Positions 25,968-34,389 of a DNA stretch of 52,459 nucleotides are shown here, piece after piece (the stretch's first letter is position 1; every line of letters starts with the position of its first letter). The notes beneath the pieces are model-generated. The model ran no database searches, was not told the DNA's origin, and saw nothing but the letters and a program-made list of their open reading frames with translations. The translations under genes were made by a program, and so were the position numbers. The stretch is from Roseomonas sp. KE2513 (GTDB lineage Bacteria > Pseudomonadota > Alphaproteobacteria > Acetobacterales > Acetobacteraceae): contig NZ_RCVR01000032.1 of the NCBI RefSeq assembly GCF_016107305.1, forward strand, positions 1 to 52,459, in the 5' to 3' direction.

Positions 25968-26034
25968 AGGAAACTCCAGGCGGTCCAAGAATCGTTATAG
26001 CGCTTGTCTAGTTTCATCTGAGGGAGAGCCAGCG

Positions 26035-26376
26035 ATGGATCTGTCGTCTTGCATTCAGGATTGCCTAAATTGTCACCGCTCCTGCACGGAGACGGTTACC
26101 CACATTCTGCACGGGGGCACCCAGCATTCCGAAAAGGACCACCTTGTGGCCCTTCTGGACTGTGCCCAGATCTGTATCACGGCAGCCGACTTCATGGCCC
26201 GGCAGTCGCCGCACCACGAACATCTGTGTCGCGAATGTGCCGAAATCTGCCGCGCCTGTGCCAAGCTCTGCGAGGCGCATGAGGACCCTGACGGCAAGAT
26301 GAAGGCGGCCGCCGAGGCATGCCGCCGCTGTGCCGAGGGTTGCGACAAGATGACGGTCACGGCTGCCAGCCGCTAG
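26035..26376 (+). CDS. Four-helix-bundle copper-binding protein (Csp-like)
   Basis: 113 aa with 14 cysteines spaced CxxxC/CxxC along predicted helices (SSCIQDCLNCHRSC at the start, then LCRECAEICRACAKLC and ACRRCAEGC). This is the pattern of cytosolic copper storage proteins that fill a helical bundle with Cu(I). No signal peptide is present, as in Csp3. A ribosome site (GAGGGAGAG) precedes the ATG. It ends at a strong hairpin shared with the convergent reductase gene. Confidence 0.9.
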   Translation: MDLSSCIQDCLNCHRSCTETVTHILHGGTQHSEKDHLVALLDCAQICITAADFMARQSPHHEHLCRECAEICRACAKLCEAHEDPDGKMKAAAEACRRCAEGCDKMTVTAASR

Positions 26377-26385
26377 GGGTTCCGT

Positions 26386-26411
26386 GGCATGGCGCCACCC
26401 GGCGCCATGCC
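26386..26411. terminator. Bidirectional terminator between the Csp and reductase genes
   Basis: Perfect 11-bp stem GGCATGGCGCC/GGCGCCATGCC with loop ACCC, placed 10 bp after the plus-strand stop and 16 bp after the minus-strand stop. Confidence 0.7.
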
Positions 26412-26426
26412 GCCAGTATGAACGTG

Positions 26427-27395
26427 TTAGCCCGCTCGCATTTTGCCATCGCGCATGCGGAGGTCGTTGTGCAACGCGGTGGCCGCAATCGCCGCATGGC
26501 CCATCGCGACGCTGATCTGGTCCAGCGCATAGACGATGTCGCCAGCCGCATAGATGCCCTCGTGGCTGGTGCGCTGCTTTTGGTCGACTGCAATACAGCA
26601 CCCGTCGCCCATTCGAAGGCCAAGCGCCTGCGCCAGCACGTCATTCGAGTCCGAGCCGAGAGCGGGGTACACCGTATCAAAGCCCAGCTCTGTACCATCC
26701 TGCAGGCGCGCCGTCACGCGGTCCTCGCTGAAGTCAAGTCCTTCGAGTGAACGCTCCTCGATCCTTATGCCGGTGCGGCCCAGAAGGGCGCGTTCGTCCT
26801 CGTCGATCTCGATCCTTCCCGAGGCGAGCAAGGTGATGTCGTTCGAGTAAGTGCGGAGGAACATGGCCTCTGCGACGCCGCGCGCGTCACCGCCGATCAC
26901 GCCAATGGCCTGTCCGGTCGCCTCGAAGCCGTCGCAGACCGGACAGTAGCGCAGCAACCCGCGATCGAGTGCCGCACGGTGCGTCGCCGGGTCGACGTTC
27001 GGCCGCCGGTTCTCAGTGCCGGTGGCCGGGAGGAGGGTGCGCGCCTCCAGTGCCAGATCCTCGCCGCGCGCGAGGAAGCAATCCTGTGCCGCCTCGATCG
27101 CGTTGACGCGCCCGTTCATTAGGCGTGCGCCGTACCGCTCGGCCTGGACACGCATACGGCCCAGCAGCTCCGCACCGCCGATGCCATCCGGGAAGCCCGC
27201 ATGGTTATGGGAAATCGGTATCCAAAGCGCCCGGCTGTTGCCGTCGTCGACCACCGCGACCCGCCGGTGATAGCGCGCGAGATAGATCGCGGCCGTTAAA
27301 CCGGCCGGCCCACCGCCAACGATCAGGCAGTCGAGCCGCTCCACCGACTGTTCAGTCTCTTTAGCCAAGTCGATCTCCGGAGCTGGGTGGTTCAT
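26427..27395 (-). CDS. Thioredoxin-reductase-like NAD(P)/FAD oxidoreductase, intact copy
   Basis: 322 aa starting at the ATG at 27395 ([16 protein letters not shown]). FAD motif [20 protein letters not shown] (residues 24-43), redox pair CPVC at residues 151-154 where thioredoxin reductase has CATC, nucleotide-binding-like [13 protein letters not shown], and C-terminal [20 protein letters not shown]. Length and order match the TrxB fold. The partner is not obvious as no thioredoxin or peroxiredoxin gene is adjacent. A remnant of the 58-aa gene lies just upstream (27505-27550), as with the interrupted copy at 15.6-17.4 kb. Confidence 0.88.
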   Translation of the reverse strand: MNHPAPEIDLAKETEQSVERLDCLIVGGGPAGLTAAIYLARYHRRVAVVDDGNSRALWIPISHNHAGFPDGIGGAELLGRMRVQAERYGARLMNGRVNAIEAAQDCFLARGEDLALEARTLLPATGTENRRPNVDPATHRAALDRGLLRYCPVCDGFEATGQAIGVIGGDARGVAEAMFLRTYSNDITLLASGRIEIDEDERALLGRTGIRIEERSLEGLDFSEDRVTARLQDGTELGFDTVYPALGSDSNDVLAQALGLRMGDGCCIAVDQKQRTSHEGIYAAGDIVYALDQISVAMGHAAIAATALHNDLRMRDGKMRAG

Positions 27396-27504
27396 GGATC
27401 GCGGTCGGCGCACAGGAACAGGGCAGGAGTGCGTGCTCTTGCTTTAATCATCAGGATCAAATCCAGATGCGTGGTGGCGCTTGTGAACAACCGGTGGGCA
27501 AAGC

Positions 27505-27550
27505 TTAGCCCTTCCGGCTGACATACCAAGCACAGAGAAGGACCCTCACT
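27505..27550 (-). pseudogene. Remnant of a third copy of the 58-aa membrane-protein gene
   Basis: The minus strand encodes VRVLLCAWYVSRKG then stop, aligning with VVGVLLFTWYLRRRN and VVGVLPFTLYVRRTG, the C-termini of the two intact copies. The rest is gone; a different gene starts to the right. Confidence 0.65.
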
Positions 27551-27575
27551 GTGTTTCGGCATGGCACGCCCACGG

Positions 27576-28316
27576 TCACGACCATCCCTCGTTTACAAGG
27601 ACGAGGAGACCGAGGCCGATGAACAGGACGCCGTAGACCCCCGCCTCCCATCGCGCGATCCGGGACAGGTCGAACCCTTCGAGGCCGGTCAGGGTCAGCC
27701 AGGTGAAGAGCCCCATCGCCGCGACCGTCGCGACCGCGAGTACGCAGGAGAGGAGGACGAAACCCGCCCATCCAAAGACGATTCCTGCACCGTAGACCGG
27801 CAGGAAGCCCTCGCAAGGCGAGAGGGTCAGCAACGCGAAAAGACCCGCGATTACGGCGACATCGGACCGGCGTCTGGCGCCGCTGCGTGGGGCCCCATGA
27901 TGGGGGGCATGGTGATGGCTTGCGTCATGCGCGTGACCGCCATGGCCGTGCTGGTGACCGTGATCACCCCTGCCGAAGAGGTGGACATGCCCGTGACCCG
28001 CGCCGCGTGCCTGCCGCCAGAGGTAGAAGGCTCCGACCGCGATCAGCGCTCCGCCGGCGAGCCAGCCGAACGTCCGGCCGAGCGTGCCGCCAGCCTCGAC
28101 GCCGGCAAAGACGAGCAGGGCGCCGAGGAGCGCCGTCAGGAGCACGTGGCCCGTGCCGGCGAGCGCGACGACGCCCAGGGTGCGTGCGCGACTCCAGCCC
28201 TGGCCGCGGGCTGCGAGTACGAAGGGGAGCCAGTGGGTCGGGATCGCGGCGTGCAGAAAGGCCACCACGACGCCGGTCGCGGCGATCGGCGCGAGGAGTT
28301 CGGGCTGCGCGACCAC
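27576..28316 (-). CDS. Membrane protein with His-rich loop (UreH/NicO-like)
   Basis: 246 aa with about six helices. HAAIPTHWLPFVLAARG in helix 1 and LFALLTLSPCEGFLPVYG later in the chain match the general UreH/nickel-cobalt transporter-like fold. A central loop (about residues 110-148) holds many histidines (GHGHVHLFG, HQHGHGGHAH, HHHAPHHG). The GTG start overlaps the stop of the P1B ATPase (TAGTG), so the two are translated together. Its role is unknown: a companion metal exporter or metal-delivery protein are both possible. Confidence 0.75.
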   Translation of the reverse strand: MVAQPELLAPIAATGVVVAFLHAAIPTHWLPFVLAARGQGWSRARTLGVVALAGTGHVLLTALLGALLVFAGVEAGGTLGRTFGWLAGGALIAVGAFYLWRQARGAGHGHVHLFGRGDHGHQHGHGGHAHDASHHHAPHHGAPRSGARRRSDVAVIAGLFALLTLSPCEGFLPVYGAGIVFGWAGFVLLSCVLAVATVAAMGLFTWLTLTGLEGFDLSRIARWEAGVYGVLFIGLGLLVLVNEGWS

Positions 28317-30901
28317 TATGCCTCCGTCGCGCCCGGCTTCCAGCCCAGGAGCCGGAGGGCATTGAGCGTCACGAGCACCGTCGCGCCGGTGTCGGCGAGG
28401 ATGGCGGGCCAGAGGCCGGTAAGACCCATCAGCGTCGTCACGAGGAAGACGAGCTTCAGCCCGACAGCGAGGGCGACGTTCGTCTTCACGTTCGTCATCG
28501 TGGCCCGTGACAGGCCGACGAGTTCGGCCACCCCCGTGACGCGGTCCCGCAGCACCGCCGCGTCCGCCGTCTCCAGCGCCACGTCCGTGCCGCCCCCCAT
28601 GGCGACACCCACGTCGGCTGCGGCGAGCGCCGGGGCGTCGTTGATGCCGTCGCCGACCATGACGACGGACCCGCGGTTCCGAAGGGCTGCGATCTCCCGC
28701 AGCTTGTCGTCGGGCAGCAGCCCCGCCTTCACGTCCAGGCCCAGGCCGGCGGCGATTGCGGCCCCGGTGCGGGGATTGTCCCCCGTGAGCATGACGGAGC
28801 CGATGCCAAGGCGGGTGAGGGCCGCGATGCCCTCCGCCGCGTCATCCCGCGGCTCGTCCCGGATCGCGAGGAGGCCCGCAACGGTCCCGTCCACGATGAC
28901 GACCACGGTAGTCTTGCCCTCGCTCTCCAAGGCCTCGACGCGCCCCGCGAGCGTGCCGAGGTCGACGCCGGCCTCCCCGGCGTAGCGGGGAGAGCCGACG
29001 GCGACGCGCCGGCCGGACACGAGGGCGGTGACCGCGCGGCCCTGCACGGCACCCGCCTCCGACGCCGGGGGCGTCGCGACGCCGCGCGCGGTGGCCTCGG
29101 CCATCACTGCCTTCGCCAGCGGGTGAGCGGACCCCGCCTCGACGCCTGCGGCATAGGCAAGGAGGTCCCGGTCCGATGTTCCCGTCGCGGGCACCACGTC
29201 CGTGACGCGTGGGCGGCCTTCGGTAAGCGTGCCCGTCTTGTCGAAGGCGACCGTGCGGGCCGCACCGATGCTTTCCAGCGCCGCGCCGCCCTTGATGAGC
29301 AGGCCGCGCCGCGCGCCTGCCGAGAGGCCGGACGCCATGGCGGCGGGCACCGAGATCACGAGCGCGCAGGGGCAGGCGATGAGGAGGATCGCGAGGCCGC
29401 GATAGACCCCCGTCCACCAGTCCCAGCCGAGGAGGAGCGGCCCGCCGAGGATCACCGCGAGGGAGACGATCATCGCTCCGGGAGTCCAGTAGGTGGAGAA
29501 CCGCTCGATAAAGCGCTGCGTCGGCGCGCGGGAGGCGGTCGCCTCCTCCACCATGCGGATGATCCGCGCGATAGTGTTGTCGGCCGCAGCGCGGGTGACG
29601 CGGACCCGCAGCGCGCCGTCGGCGTTGATAGAGCCCGCGACGACCGCCTCGCCGGGGCCGCGGCTGACGGGCACGCTCTCGCCCGTCACCGGGCTCTCGT
29701 CGAGGGCGGAGGCGCCGTCCTCGATCAGGCCATCACCGGGCACACGGTCGCCGGGGCGGATAAGGATGAGGTCGCCGACCGAGAGGCGGTCCGATGAGAC
29801 CTGCTCCGTCGAGCCGTCGGCGCGGACCCGCAGCGCCATCTTCGGCATAAGGGAGGCGAGCGCGCGGATGCCCGCCCGCGCCCGGCCCGCCGCCACGTTC
29901 TCCAGCAGCTCACCGAGGGCGAAGAGCAGGACGACGACGGCCGCCTCCTCCGCCGCGCCGATGATCGCGGCGCCGATCGCTGCCGTGACCATGAGCGTCT
30001 CGATGGAAAACGGGGAGCCCGCGCGGGCGAGGGCGATCGCGCGCCGGCCGAAGGGCACGAGCGCGACGCCAGTGGCCGCGAGGAACAGCGGATAGGTCAG
30101 CCGTTCCGGCAGGATGAGGGAGAGCGCGTAGGCCCCCAGCACCAGGGCGCCGAGGAGCCAGACCAGCCGGGCTTTGCCCGTGGCATACCAGGGCTTCGCC
30201 GCGTCGGCCGGGTCGTCATGGTCGGCGTGGGAGTGGCCGAAGCCGCCGTGGCCCTCGTCCGCCCCCTTCGCGTGGCCACCGGCGCCGCTAGCGTGCGCAT
30301 GGCCGGAGTCGTCGTGGTCGGCATGATCGTGCGCGGCGTGGTCGTGGGCGGGCCGTGCCGCAGCGGGAGGGGTCACGCCGCCCCCGGACAGGGGGCGGGC
30401 GGCGTAGCCGAGACCGGTAAGGGCTTGCTCGATGGTGGCCGTGTCGGTTCCCCCGGGCGCAAGGCGGAGCGTCAGCCGCTCGGCCATGAGGTTCACCGCG
30501 ATGTCGGAGACGCCGGGCAGGCGTTGCAGCGCGCCCTCGACCTTCGCGACGCAGGAGGCGCAGTCCATTCCCTCGACCTTCCAGGCCAAGGTCGCGGGGG
30601 CGACGGACGTCGGCGCGGCGGAGATGATGGGGGAAGACGTCGTCGCGGCAGACGCGTCGAGCCGGGTGGCCTTGTAGCCGAGGGCGGCGACCTGTCGCTC
30701 CACAGCCGCTGCGCTCGCGGGATCGGCAAGGGTCGCGGTGAGGCGCTCGGCCATGAGGTTCACCGCAATGTCGGAGACGCCAGGCAGGCGCTCCATGGCC
30801 TTCGTCACCTTTGCGACGCAGGAGGCGCAGTCCATGCCCTCCACACGCCAGGACACGGTCCCGCCGCGACCGGCACCAACCGCCCTCGATCCGTCCATCA
30901 T
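28316..30901 (-). CDS. P1B-type Zn2+/Cd2+/Pb2+ ATPase (ZntA/CadA-like) with two HMA domains
   Basis: 861 aa from the ATG at 30901, chosen because the -10 box is at 30927-30932, leaving the upstream ATG at 30922 near or before the transcription start, and GGGAG lies five bases ahead of 30901. Two N-terminal HMA domains each with GMDCASC (Cys25/28 and Cys114/117) are followed by a His/Asp-rich linker (HDHAAHDHADHDD). The catalytic core has IACPCALVIS (CPC at 510-512), DKTGTLTEG (Asp554), SAHPLAKA and a last helix pair with GLKLVFLVTTLMGLTG and LADTGATVLVTLNALRLL, the Lys/Asp pattern of Zn/Cd/Pb pumps. A MerR-type promoter precedes it. Confidence 0.92.
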   Translation of the reverse strand: MMDGSRAVGAGRGGTVSWRVEGMDCASCVAKVTKAMERLPGVSDIAVNLMAERLTATLADPASAAAVERQVAALGYKATRLDASAATTSSPIISAAPTSVAPATLAWKVEGMDCASCVAKVEGALQRLPGVSDIAVNLMAERLTLRLAPGGTDTATIEQALTGLGYAARPLSGGGVTPPAAARPAHDHAAHDHADHDDSGHAHASGAGGHAKGADEGHGGFGHSHADHDDPADAAKPWYATGKARLVWLLGALVLGAYALSLILPERLTYPLFLAATGVALVPFGRRAIALARAGSPFSIETLMVTAAIGAAIIGAAEEAAVVVLLFALGELLENVAAGRARAGIRALASLMPKMALRVRADGSTEQVSSDRLSVGDLILIRPGDRVPGDGLIEDGASALDESPVTGESVPVSRGPGEAVVAGSINADGALRVRVTRAAADNTIARIIRMVEEATASRAPTQRFIERFSTYWTPGAMIVSLAVILGGPLLLGWDWWTGVYRGLAILLIACPCALVISVPAAMASGLSAGARRGLLIKGGAALESIGAARTVAFDKTGTLTEGRPRVTDVVPATGTSDRDLLAYAAGVEAGSAHPLAKAVMAEATARGVATPPASEAGAVQGRAVTALVSGRRVAVGSPRYAGEAGVDLGTLAGRVEALESEGKTTVVVIVDGTVAGLLAIRDEPRDDAAEGIAALTRLGIGSVMLTGDNPRTGAAIAAGLGLDVKAGLLPDDKLREIAALRNRGSVVMVGDGINDAPALAAADVGVAMGGGTDVALETADAAVLRDRVTGVAELVGLSRATMTNVKTNVALAVGLKLVFLVTTLMGLTGLWPAILADTGATVLVTLNALRLLGWKPGATEA

Positions 30902-30926
30902 GCGAACTCCCATGCCTTGCACCGCT

Positions 30927-30957
30927 CATATGGCACCTCCAGCCACTAGAGCTTCAA
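30927..30957 (-). promoter_or_regulatory. MerR-type promoter of the P1B ATPase gene
   Basis: -35 TTGAAG (30952-30957), 19-bp spacer CTCTAGTGGCTGGAGGTGC, -10 CATATG (30927-30932), all read on the minus strand. The internal dyad differs by one base from that of the czc promoter at 45207-45237. Confidence 0.85.
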
Positions 30958-31061
30958 GGGTGGTGGGGAGTGGTTTTCTCCGTAACGCTCCTGTCGCGGT
31001 GCCAATGCTCGTCGAGGTCGCCCGGCGTGTGGCCGGGATGGCCGGGATGGCCATGGTACAT
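30954..31061 (-). pseudogene. Decayed single-repeat copy of the His-repeat gene
   Basis: The stretch encodes MYHGHPGHPGHTPGDLDEHW and continues HRDRSVTEKTT to a stop, one clear unit of the HHDHPGH repeat family. Upstream, CCCGTAAGAGAAGCCAGG aligns with the conserved MPQEKPG start region of the intact genes, but ATG has become ATC, CAA has become TAA and the frame shifts by one. A chance ATG at 31061 would give a 35-aa peptide. The stop codon lies within the -35 box of the ATPase promoter. Confidence 0.65.
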
Positions 31062-31433
31062 GGCCTGGCTTCTCTTACGGGATTTTTGCGATTTTCGCTG
31101 ACTGGCCCAGGGCCGTCGTCGCCGCCGGCCCTTATGGGTTCCGCGACGCGATGCTTCGGCTCCGGAAAAGCCTCATCTCCCGCTCCGCTTTTCCACTTCT
31201 AAATATTTACTTTTGTAAACGTCAGTCGGGTTCAGGGCGGGAGCCCTGGGCCGGTGGGTATCCTCTGATGCGGCCTAGTTCTGCTGGAACGGGTCCTGAA
31301 TGTCGGAGGCGCCAGCCTGCAGGTTCGGCGGCCCTTCACCCCTGTGATCCGGGCCGTGCGGGGCCGCTGGGGAGGCCGTGGCTCGGGACTATCGCGGCCG
31401 GGTGTCCGAAACCGACTGCTTATGGGACGAGCC
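31062..31433. other. Duplicated debris between the His-repeat remnant and the arsenic gene
   Basis: Apart from the AT-rich dyad TTTAC-TTTT-GTAAA at 31206-31219 and the truncated copy of a small secreted protein gene (next entry), nothing is supported. The layout copies 33.5-33.9 kb in a decayed form. Confidence 0.45.
31272..31410 (-). pseudogene. C-terminal remnant of the 91-aa secreted protein gene
   Basis: Encodes PAAPHGPDHRGEGPPNLQAG and then IQDPFQQN-stop, nearly identical to the end of the gene at 33759-34034. No signal peptide or start remains; homology ends near 31410, just before the arsenic-transporter-like gene. Confidence 0.7.
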
Positions 31434-32423
31434 TCACCTTTTCTCGGCGGCGGCAAGCCCGGCCTGTTGGCCCGTGCCGAGCCTGGGCATCAGCTGCATG
31501 TAGAAGAGCGAGGCCACCAGCTCGACCAGGGTCTGCAGGACAATGACGGCCGGGAGCAGCGGCATCGCGCCCGGCACGGCGAAGGCCAGCGGCAGGACCA
31601 CCAAAGAGTTCCGCGTTCCCGCGCTGAAGGCGACGGCGCGCCCGGCGGGAGCATCGAGGCCTGCCAGCCGTGCCACGCCCCAGCCGAGGATCGGCGCGAA
31701 CAGGGCGTAGGCGACGTAGAGGGGAAGGGCCCGGACCGCTCCATCCAAGGCCATGCCGAGCTGCGGGGTCACGGACGCGATGACCACGAACAGCACGACC
31801 GCCGTGGCGGGAACCGGCAGCAGGCCCAGGACCGCCGAGATCCTGGCCGCGCCAGCGCTTCTCCCAGCGACGAACTGGACGGCAGCGGCCAAGACGAGCG
31901 GACCGGCGATGAGCCAAACAAAGGCGTGGAGGAACGGCTCGGCCCGGACTAGGCCCGCCGCGTCCTCCCCGAGGAACAGGCCCAGGTAGAGGGGCAGCAG
32001 CAGCATCTGCAGCAGCAGAAGCATCGGCGTCGCCGCGAGCAGGAGGCGGGCGTCGGCGCGCCCGATGTGGGAGAAGGTCACCACGTAGTCGATGCAGGGT
32101 GCCAGCAGCACCAGTAGGACCCCCAGCCGCACCATGGGATCGGGCGGCAGGAACTGGATGAGGCCCAAGACGAGCACGGGGATCGCGACGAAGTTGGCGG
32201 CCAGCAGCGCGCCAATGAACCGGACCCGAACCAGGGCGCGGCCCAGGTCAGCAAGGGGAACCTGCAGGAAGGTCGCGAACAGCATCACGGCCAGCGTCGG
32301 ATTGATTCCGCCTTCCAGCGCGGCTGCGGCCGGTACGAGGAAGCCGATGAGGGCGGCGCCGATCACCGTCCCGAAGTAGATGGCGACCTGGTGGGTCTCC
32401 AGGATGTCGCGCAGGCGGTTCAT
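31434..32423 (-). CDS. BASS-family transporter, arsenic-resistance-like
   Basis: 329 aa with about ten helices, starting at the ATG at 32423 that overlaps the ArsR stop (ATGA). Segments typical of the arsenite/bile-acid transporter superfamily: GINPTLAVMLFATFLQVPL, LLAPCIDYVVTFSHIGRADA, and AFSAGTRNSLVVLPLAFAVP. The coupled ArsR gene supports a metalloid role; substrate is not proven by sequence. Confidence 0.82.
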   Translation of the reverse strand: MNRLRDILETHQVAIYFGTVIGAALIGFLVPAAAALEGGINPTLAVMLFATFLQVPLADLGRALVRVRFIGALLAANFVAIPVLVLGLIQFLPPDPMVRLGVLLVLLAPCIDYVVTFSHIGRADARLLLAATPMLLLLQMLLLPLYLGLFLGEDAAGLVRAEPFLHAFVWLIAGPLVLAAAVQFVAGRSAGAARISAVLGLLPVPATAVVLFVVIASVTPQLGMALDGAVRALPLYVAYALFAPILGWGVARLAGLDAPAGRAVAFSAGTRNSLVVLPLAFAVPGAMPLLPAVIVLQTLVELVASLFYMQLMPRLGTGQQAGLAAAEKR

Positions 32424-32854
32424 GCCTTCACCCCTTGGCGGGCGCCCGGGCGGCCGGACGGCACGGCTTCGGAACACACCAGGGCCGGTCGCGGCGCCTG
32501 ATCGGCCACTGCCTGGGGGCGGCCATTGCACCGCGCGAACAGCGAGATGGCCTGGTCACAGACCTCACAGTGCCCCTCGCAACAGTCGCGCATCAGCAGG
32601 GCAACGAGATCGGACAGGGCCGTAAAGATGGCGCTGTAGATGATGGAGCGCCCCTCGCGGCGGCTTCGGATGAGGCCTGACCGTTCGAGATCGCTCAGGT
32701 GGAAGGACAGGCGGGAGCCGGAGACGCCCACGGCCTCCCCGATCGCACCGGCTGCCATGCCGTCCGCTCCGGCCACCACAAGGCGCCGCACGATGCGGAA
32801 ACGTGCTTCCTGGGAAAGCGATGCGAAGGCATCGAGGGCCTGCTGTTCCTGCAA
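32420..32854 (-). CDS. ArsR-family transcriptional repressor
   Basis: 144 aa. Winged helix with LSQEARFRIVRRLVVAG and GVSGSRLSFHLSDLERSGL (recognition helix about residues 45-60). Metal site candidates: CCEGHCEVC (from about residue 90) after the dimer helix. The last ~40 residues are Pro/Ala-rich and unconserved. It is the first gene of the ars-type operon and its own likely operator lies 12 bp upstream. Confidence 0.9.
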   Translation of the reverse strand: MQEQQALDAFASLSQEARFRIVRRLVVAGADGMAAGAIGEAVGVSGSRLSFHLSDLERSGLIRSRREGRSIIYSAIFTALSDLVALLMRDCCEGHCEVCDQAISLFARCNGRPQAVADQAPRPALVCSEAVPSGRPGARQGVKA

Positions 32855-32865
32855 AACACTTCAAC

Positions 32866-32877
32866 CATTCTTGAATG
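32866..32877 (-). promoter_or_regulatory. Probable ArsR operator
   Basis: Perfect palindrome CATTC-TT-GAATG centred 17 bp upstream of the arsR start, in AT-rich sequence; ATTCAAG-type half sites are usual for ArsR regulators. Confidence 0.6.
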
Positions 32878-33262
32878 ATAGAAGTATTCTATTGCCACTC
32901 GCCCGTGGTGTCACGACGTCCAGCTCGGGATGCCGCTTCCCATCCGGATCTCCGCATCCGCGCGGCGCCTAGCGCCCGCGCCATAAGATCCTTGAGAACT
33001 CCAGTGACTGGAGAATCGAGGACAAAGTGCAAAGGTCTAGAAGCTCTCGCCTGCCTATGGCCCGATCTGGCCTTCTGGCCCGAGGCGTCGCCCAGACATA
33101 GCTGTGTCGTTGATCTTCGCGGCGGCAACGTCGACCGCGTCACTCCCGCTTGGTCCGTCCATCGATGACCATCCGACGTGGAATGATCAGGGAGACCCGG
33201 CTGGTTGCCCGATTTCCCCGACCAAGCCCGCAAGAGGGAACCTTCAGACTCCCGCCCATCGT
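32878..33262. other. Gene-free stretch
   Basis: No reading frame with recognisable protein features, no dyad of note. It separates the divergently placed arsR promoter from the end of the His-repeat gene at 33263. Confidence 0.4.
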
Positions 33263-33535
33263 TTACGGGAGCGGCGGCGCGCTCTTGTCGCGGTGACCGT
33301 GCTCATCCAGGTCGCCGGGCTTATGGCCGGGGTGATCGTGGTGCGGGCCGGGCTGCTCCGTCACGCTCCTGTCGCGATGGCCTTCCGGATCGAGGTCGCC
33401 CGGTGTGTGCCCCGAATGGTCGTGGTGTTGACCGGGAACCTCGCGGTTCGCTTGGTCCCGATGTCCGTGCTGGTCCAAGTCACCCGCCTTGTGGCCCGGG
33501 TGGTCGTGGTGCGGGCCCGGCTTCTCTTGCGGCAT
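33263..33535 (-). CDS. Histidine/aspartate-rich tandem-repeat protein (three 28-aa repeats)
   Basis: 90 aa: MPQEKPG then repeats at residues 8-35, 36-63 and 64-90 with the same HHDHPGHxPGDLDxxGHRD core as the gene at 24756-25112. A strong ribosome site (AGGAG 7 bases ahead) supports the ATG at 33535. Substitutions such as HKAGDLD and HDHSGH show divergence while His spacing is kept, indicating selection. No signal peptide. No MerR-type promoter is seen here; an AT-rich dyad lies 125 bp upstream, so its control may differ. Confidence 0.78.
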   Translation of the reverse strand: MPQEKPGPHHDHPGHKAGDLDQHGHRDQANREVPGQHHDHSGHTPGDLDPEGHRDRSVTEQPGPHHDHPGHKPGDLDEHGHRDKSAPPLP

Positions 33536-33758
33536 CCTTGCTCTCCTACCTGGCTGACTTCAAACCCACCGTCGCCGCCCGCCGGTCCTGGCATCCTCGG
33601 TACGACGCCTCGGTTCTCCGTAAACTCCAGCTTCCGAGAAGCTGTTCCGCGCCCAGACATTTAGTTTTGTAAATGACGAGCCCGACTGGATAGTGCGGGG
33701 TCGAACGCATGCCTCCTGGCCCCGGCCACCCGTTAAGGCGTCCGGGGCCGTGGGCCGC

Positions 33759-34034
33759 CTAGTTCTGCTGGGACGGGTCCTGAATGCCGGGGACGCCAGC
33801 CTGCGGGCTCGGCGGCCCTTCACCCCTGTGATCCGGGCCGTGCGGGGCCGCTGGGGAGGCCGCGGCCCCCGGCACACCTGCGCCCTGGTCCGGGACCGTC
33901 GCGGCCGGGTGCCCGGGGTGGGGCGCGGTGGGAACCATGACCTGGGGTGACGAGGGGTTCTGCCTCGCCGGGGACTGGGCCAGGGCAGGCAGTGCCATCA
34001 GTCCGATGGCCAAGGCGAAAGCATAATTCTTCAC
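33759..34034 (-). CDS. Small secreted Pro/His-containing protein
   Basis: 91 aa with a clear signal peptide (MKNYAFALAIGLMALPALAQ) and a Pro-rich mature part with APHPGHPAATVP, APHGPDHRGEGPP and a terminal GVPGIQDPSQQN. GTG start with AGGAG eight to nine bases upstream. The end is similar to the next gene (PGIQG…) and is duplicated in part at 31272-31410. Function unknown; His motifs and location suggest a periplasmic metal role. Confidence 0.65.
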   Translation of the reverse strand: MKNYAFALAIGLMALPALAQSPARQNPSSPQVMVPTAPHPGHPAATVPDQGAGVPGAAASPAAPHGPDHRGEGPPSPQAGVPGIQDPSQQN

Positions 34035-34113
34035 GAGGTGTCTCCTGCTGGAAGCGTGGGGCTGGGGAGCCGGGTGCGGCTCCTGGGCTAGGCAGCCGCC
34101 CTACTAGGATATG

Positions 34114-34389
34114 CTACGAGCCTTGGCCTCCGCCACCCGTCGCGCCGCTCTGCTCCAGGAAGGTCTGGTTCGAGCCCTGGATGCCTGGGTAGGCGGGTTC
34201 GGCCGGACGCGGACGGTAGTGGTCCTCGTGCGTGTGGGGCCGCAGGTTACCGCGGGACTCAACCTGCGTCTGGAAAACCCGCGGCGGGTAGTAGCCCTCG
34301 GCTGAGGCACTCGTGCTGACGAGAGGCGCGAACATGGCGGTCGCGAGGCCCAGGGTCGCGGTTATCTTCGCCATCTTGCTGCGGAACAT
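34114..34389 (-). CDS. Small secreted protein related to its downstream neighbour
   Basis: 91 aa with signal peptide (MAKITATLGLATAMFAPLVS…ASA) and mature sequence containing LRPHTHEDHYRPRPAEP and AYPGIQGSNQTFLEQSG. The PGIQ…Q motif near the end matches the 33759-34034 product. It is 80 bp upstream of that gene in the same direction. An AT-rich dyad (CCAAATA…TATTTGG, 34472-34497) lies ahead. Confidence 0.65.
   Translation of the reverse strand: MFRSKMAKITATLGLATAMFAPLVSTSASAEGYYPPRVFQTQVESRGNLRPHTHEDHYRPRPAEPAYPGIQGSNQTFLEQSGATGGGGQGS

Noticed and set aside
25672-25968. 98-aa minus-strand frame covering the DUF305-like remnant
   Set aside because: The recognisable residues are in a different frame that has no start codon.
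32889-33233. 114-aa minus-strand frame between arsR and the His-repeat gene
   Set aside because: Composition is Arg/Ser/Gly-rich without any pattern, and no ribosome site was seen.
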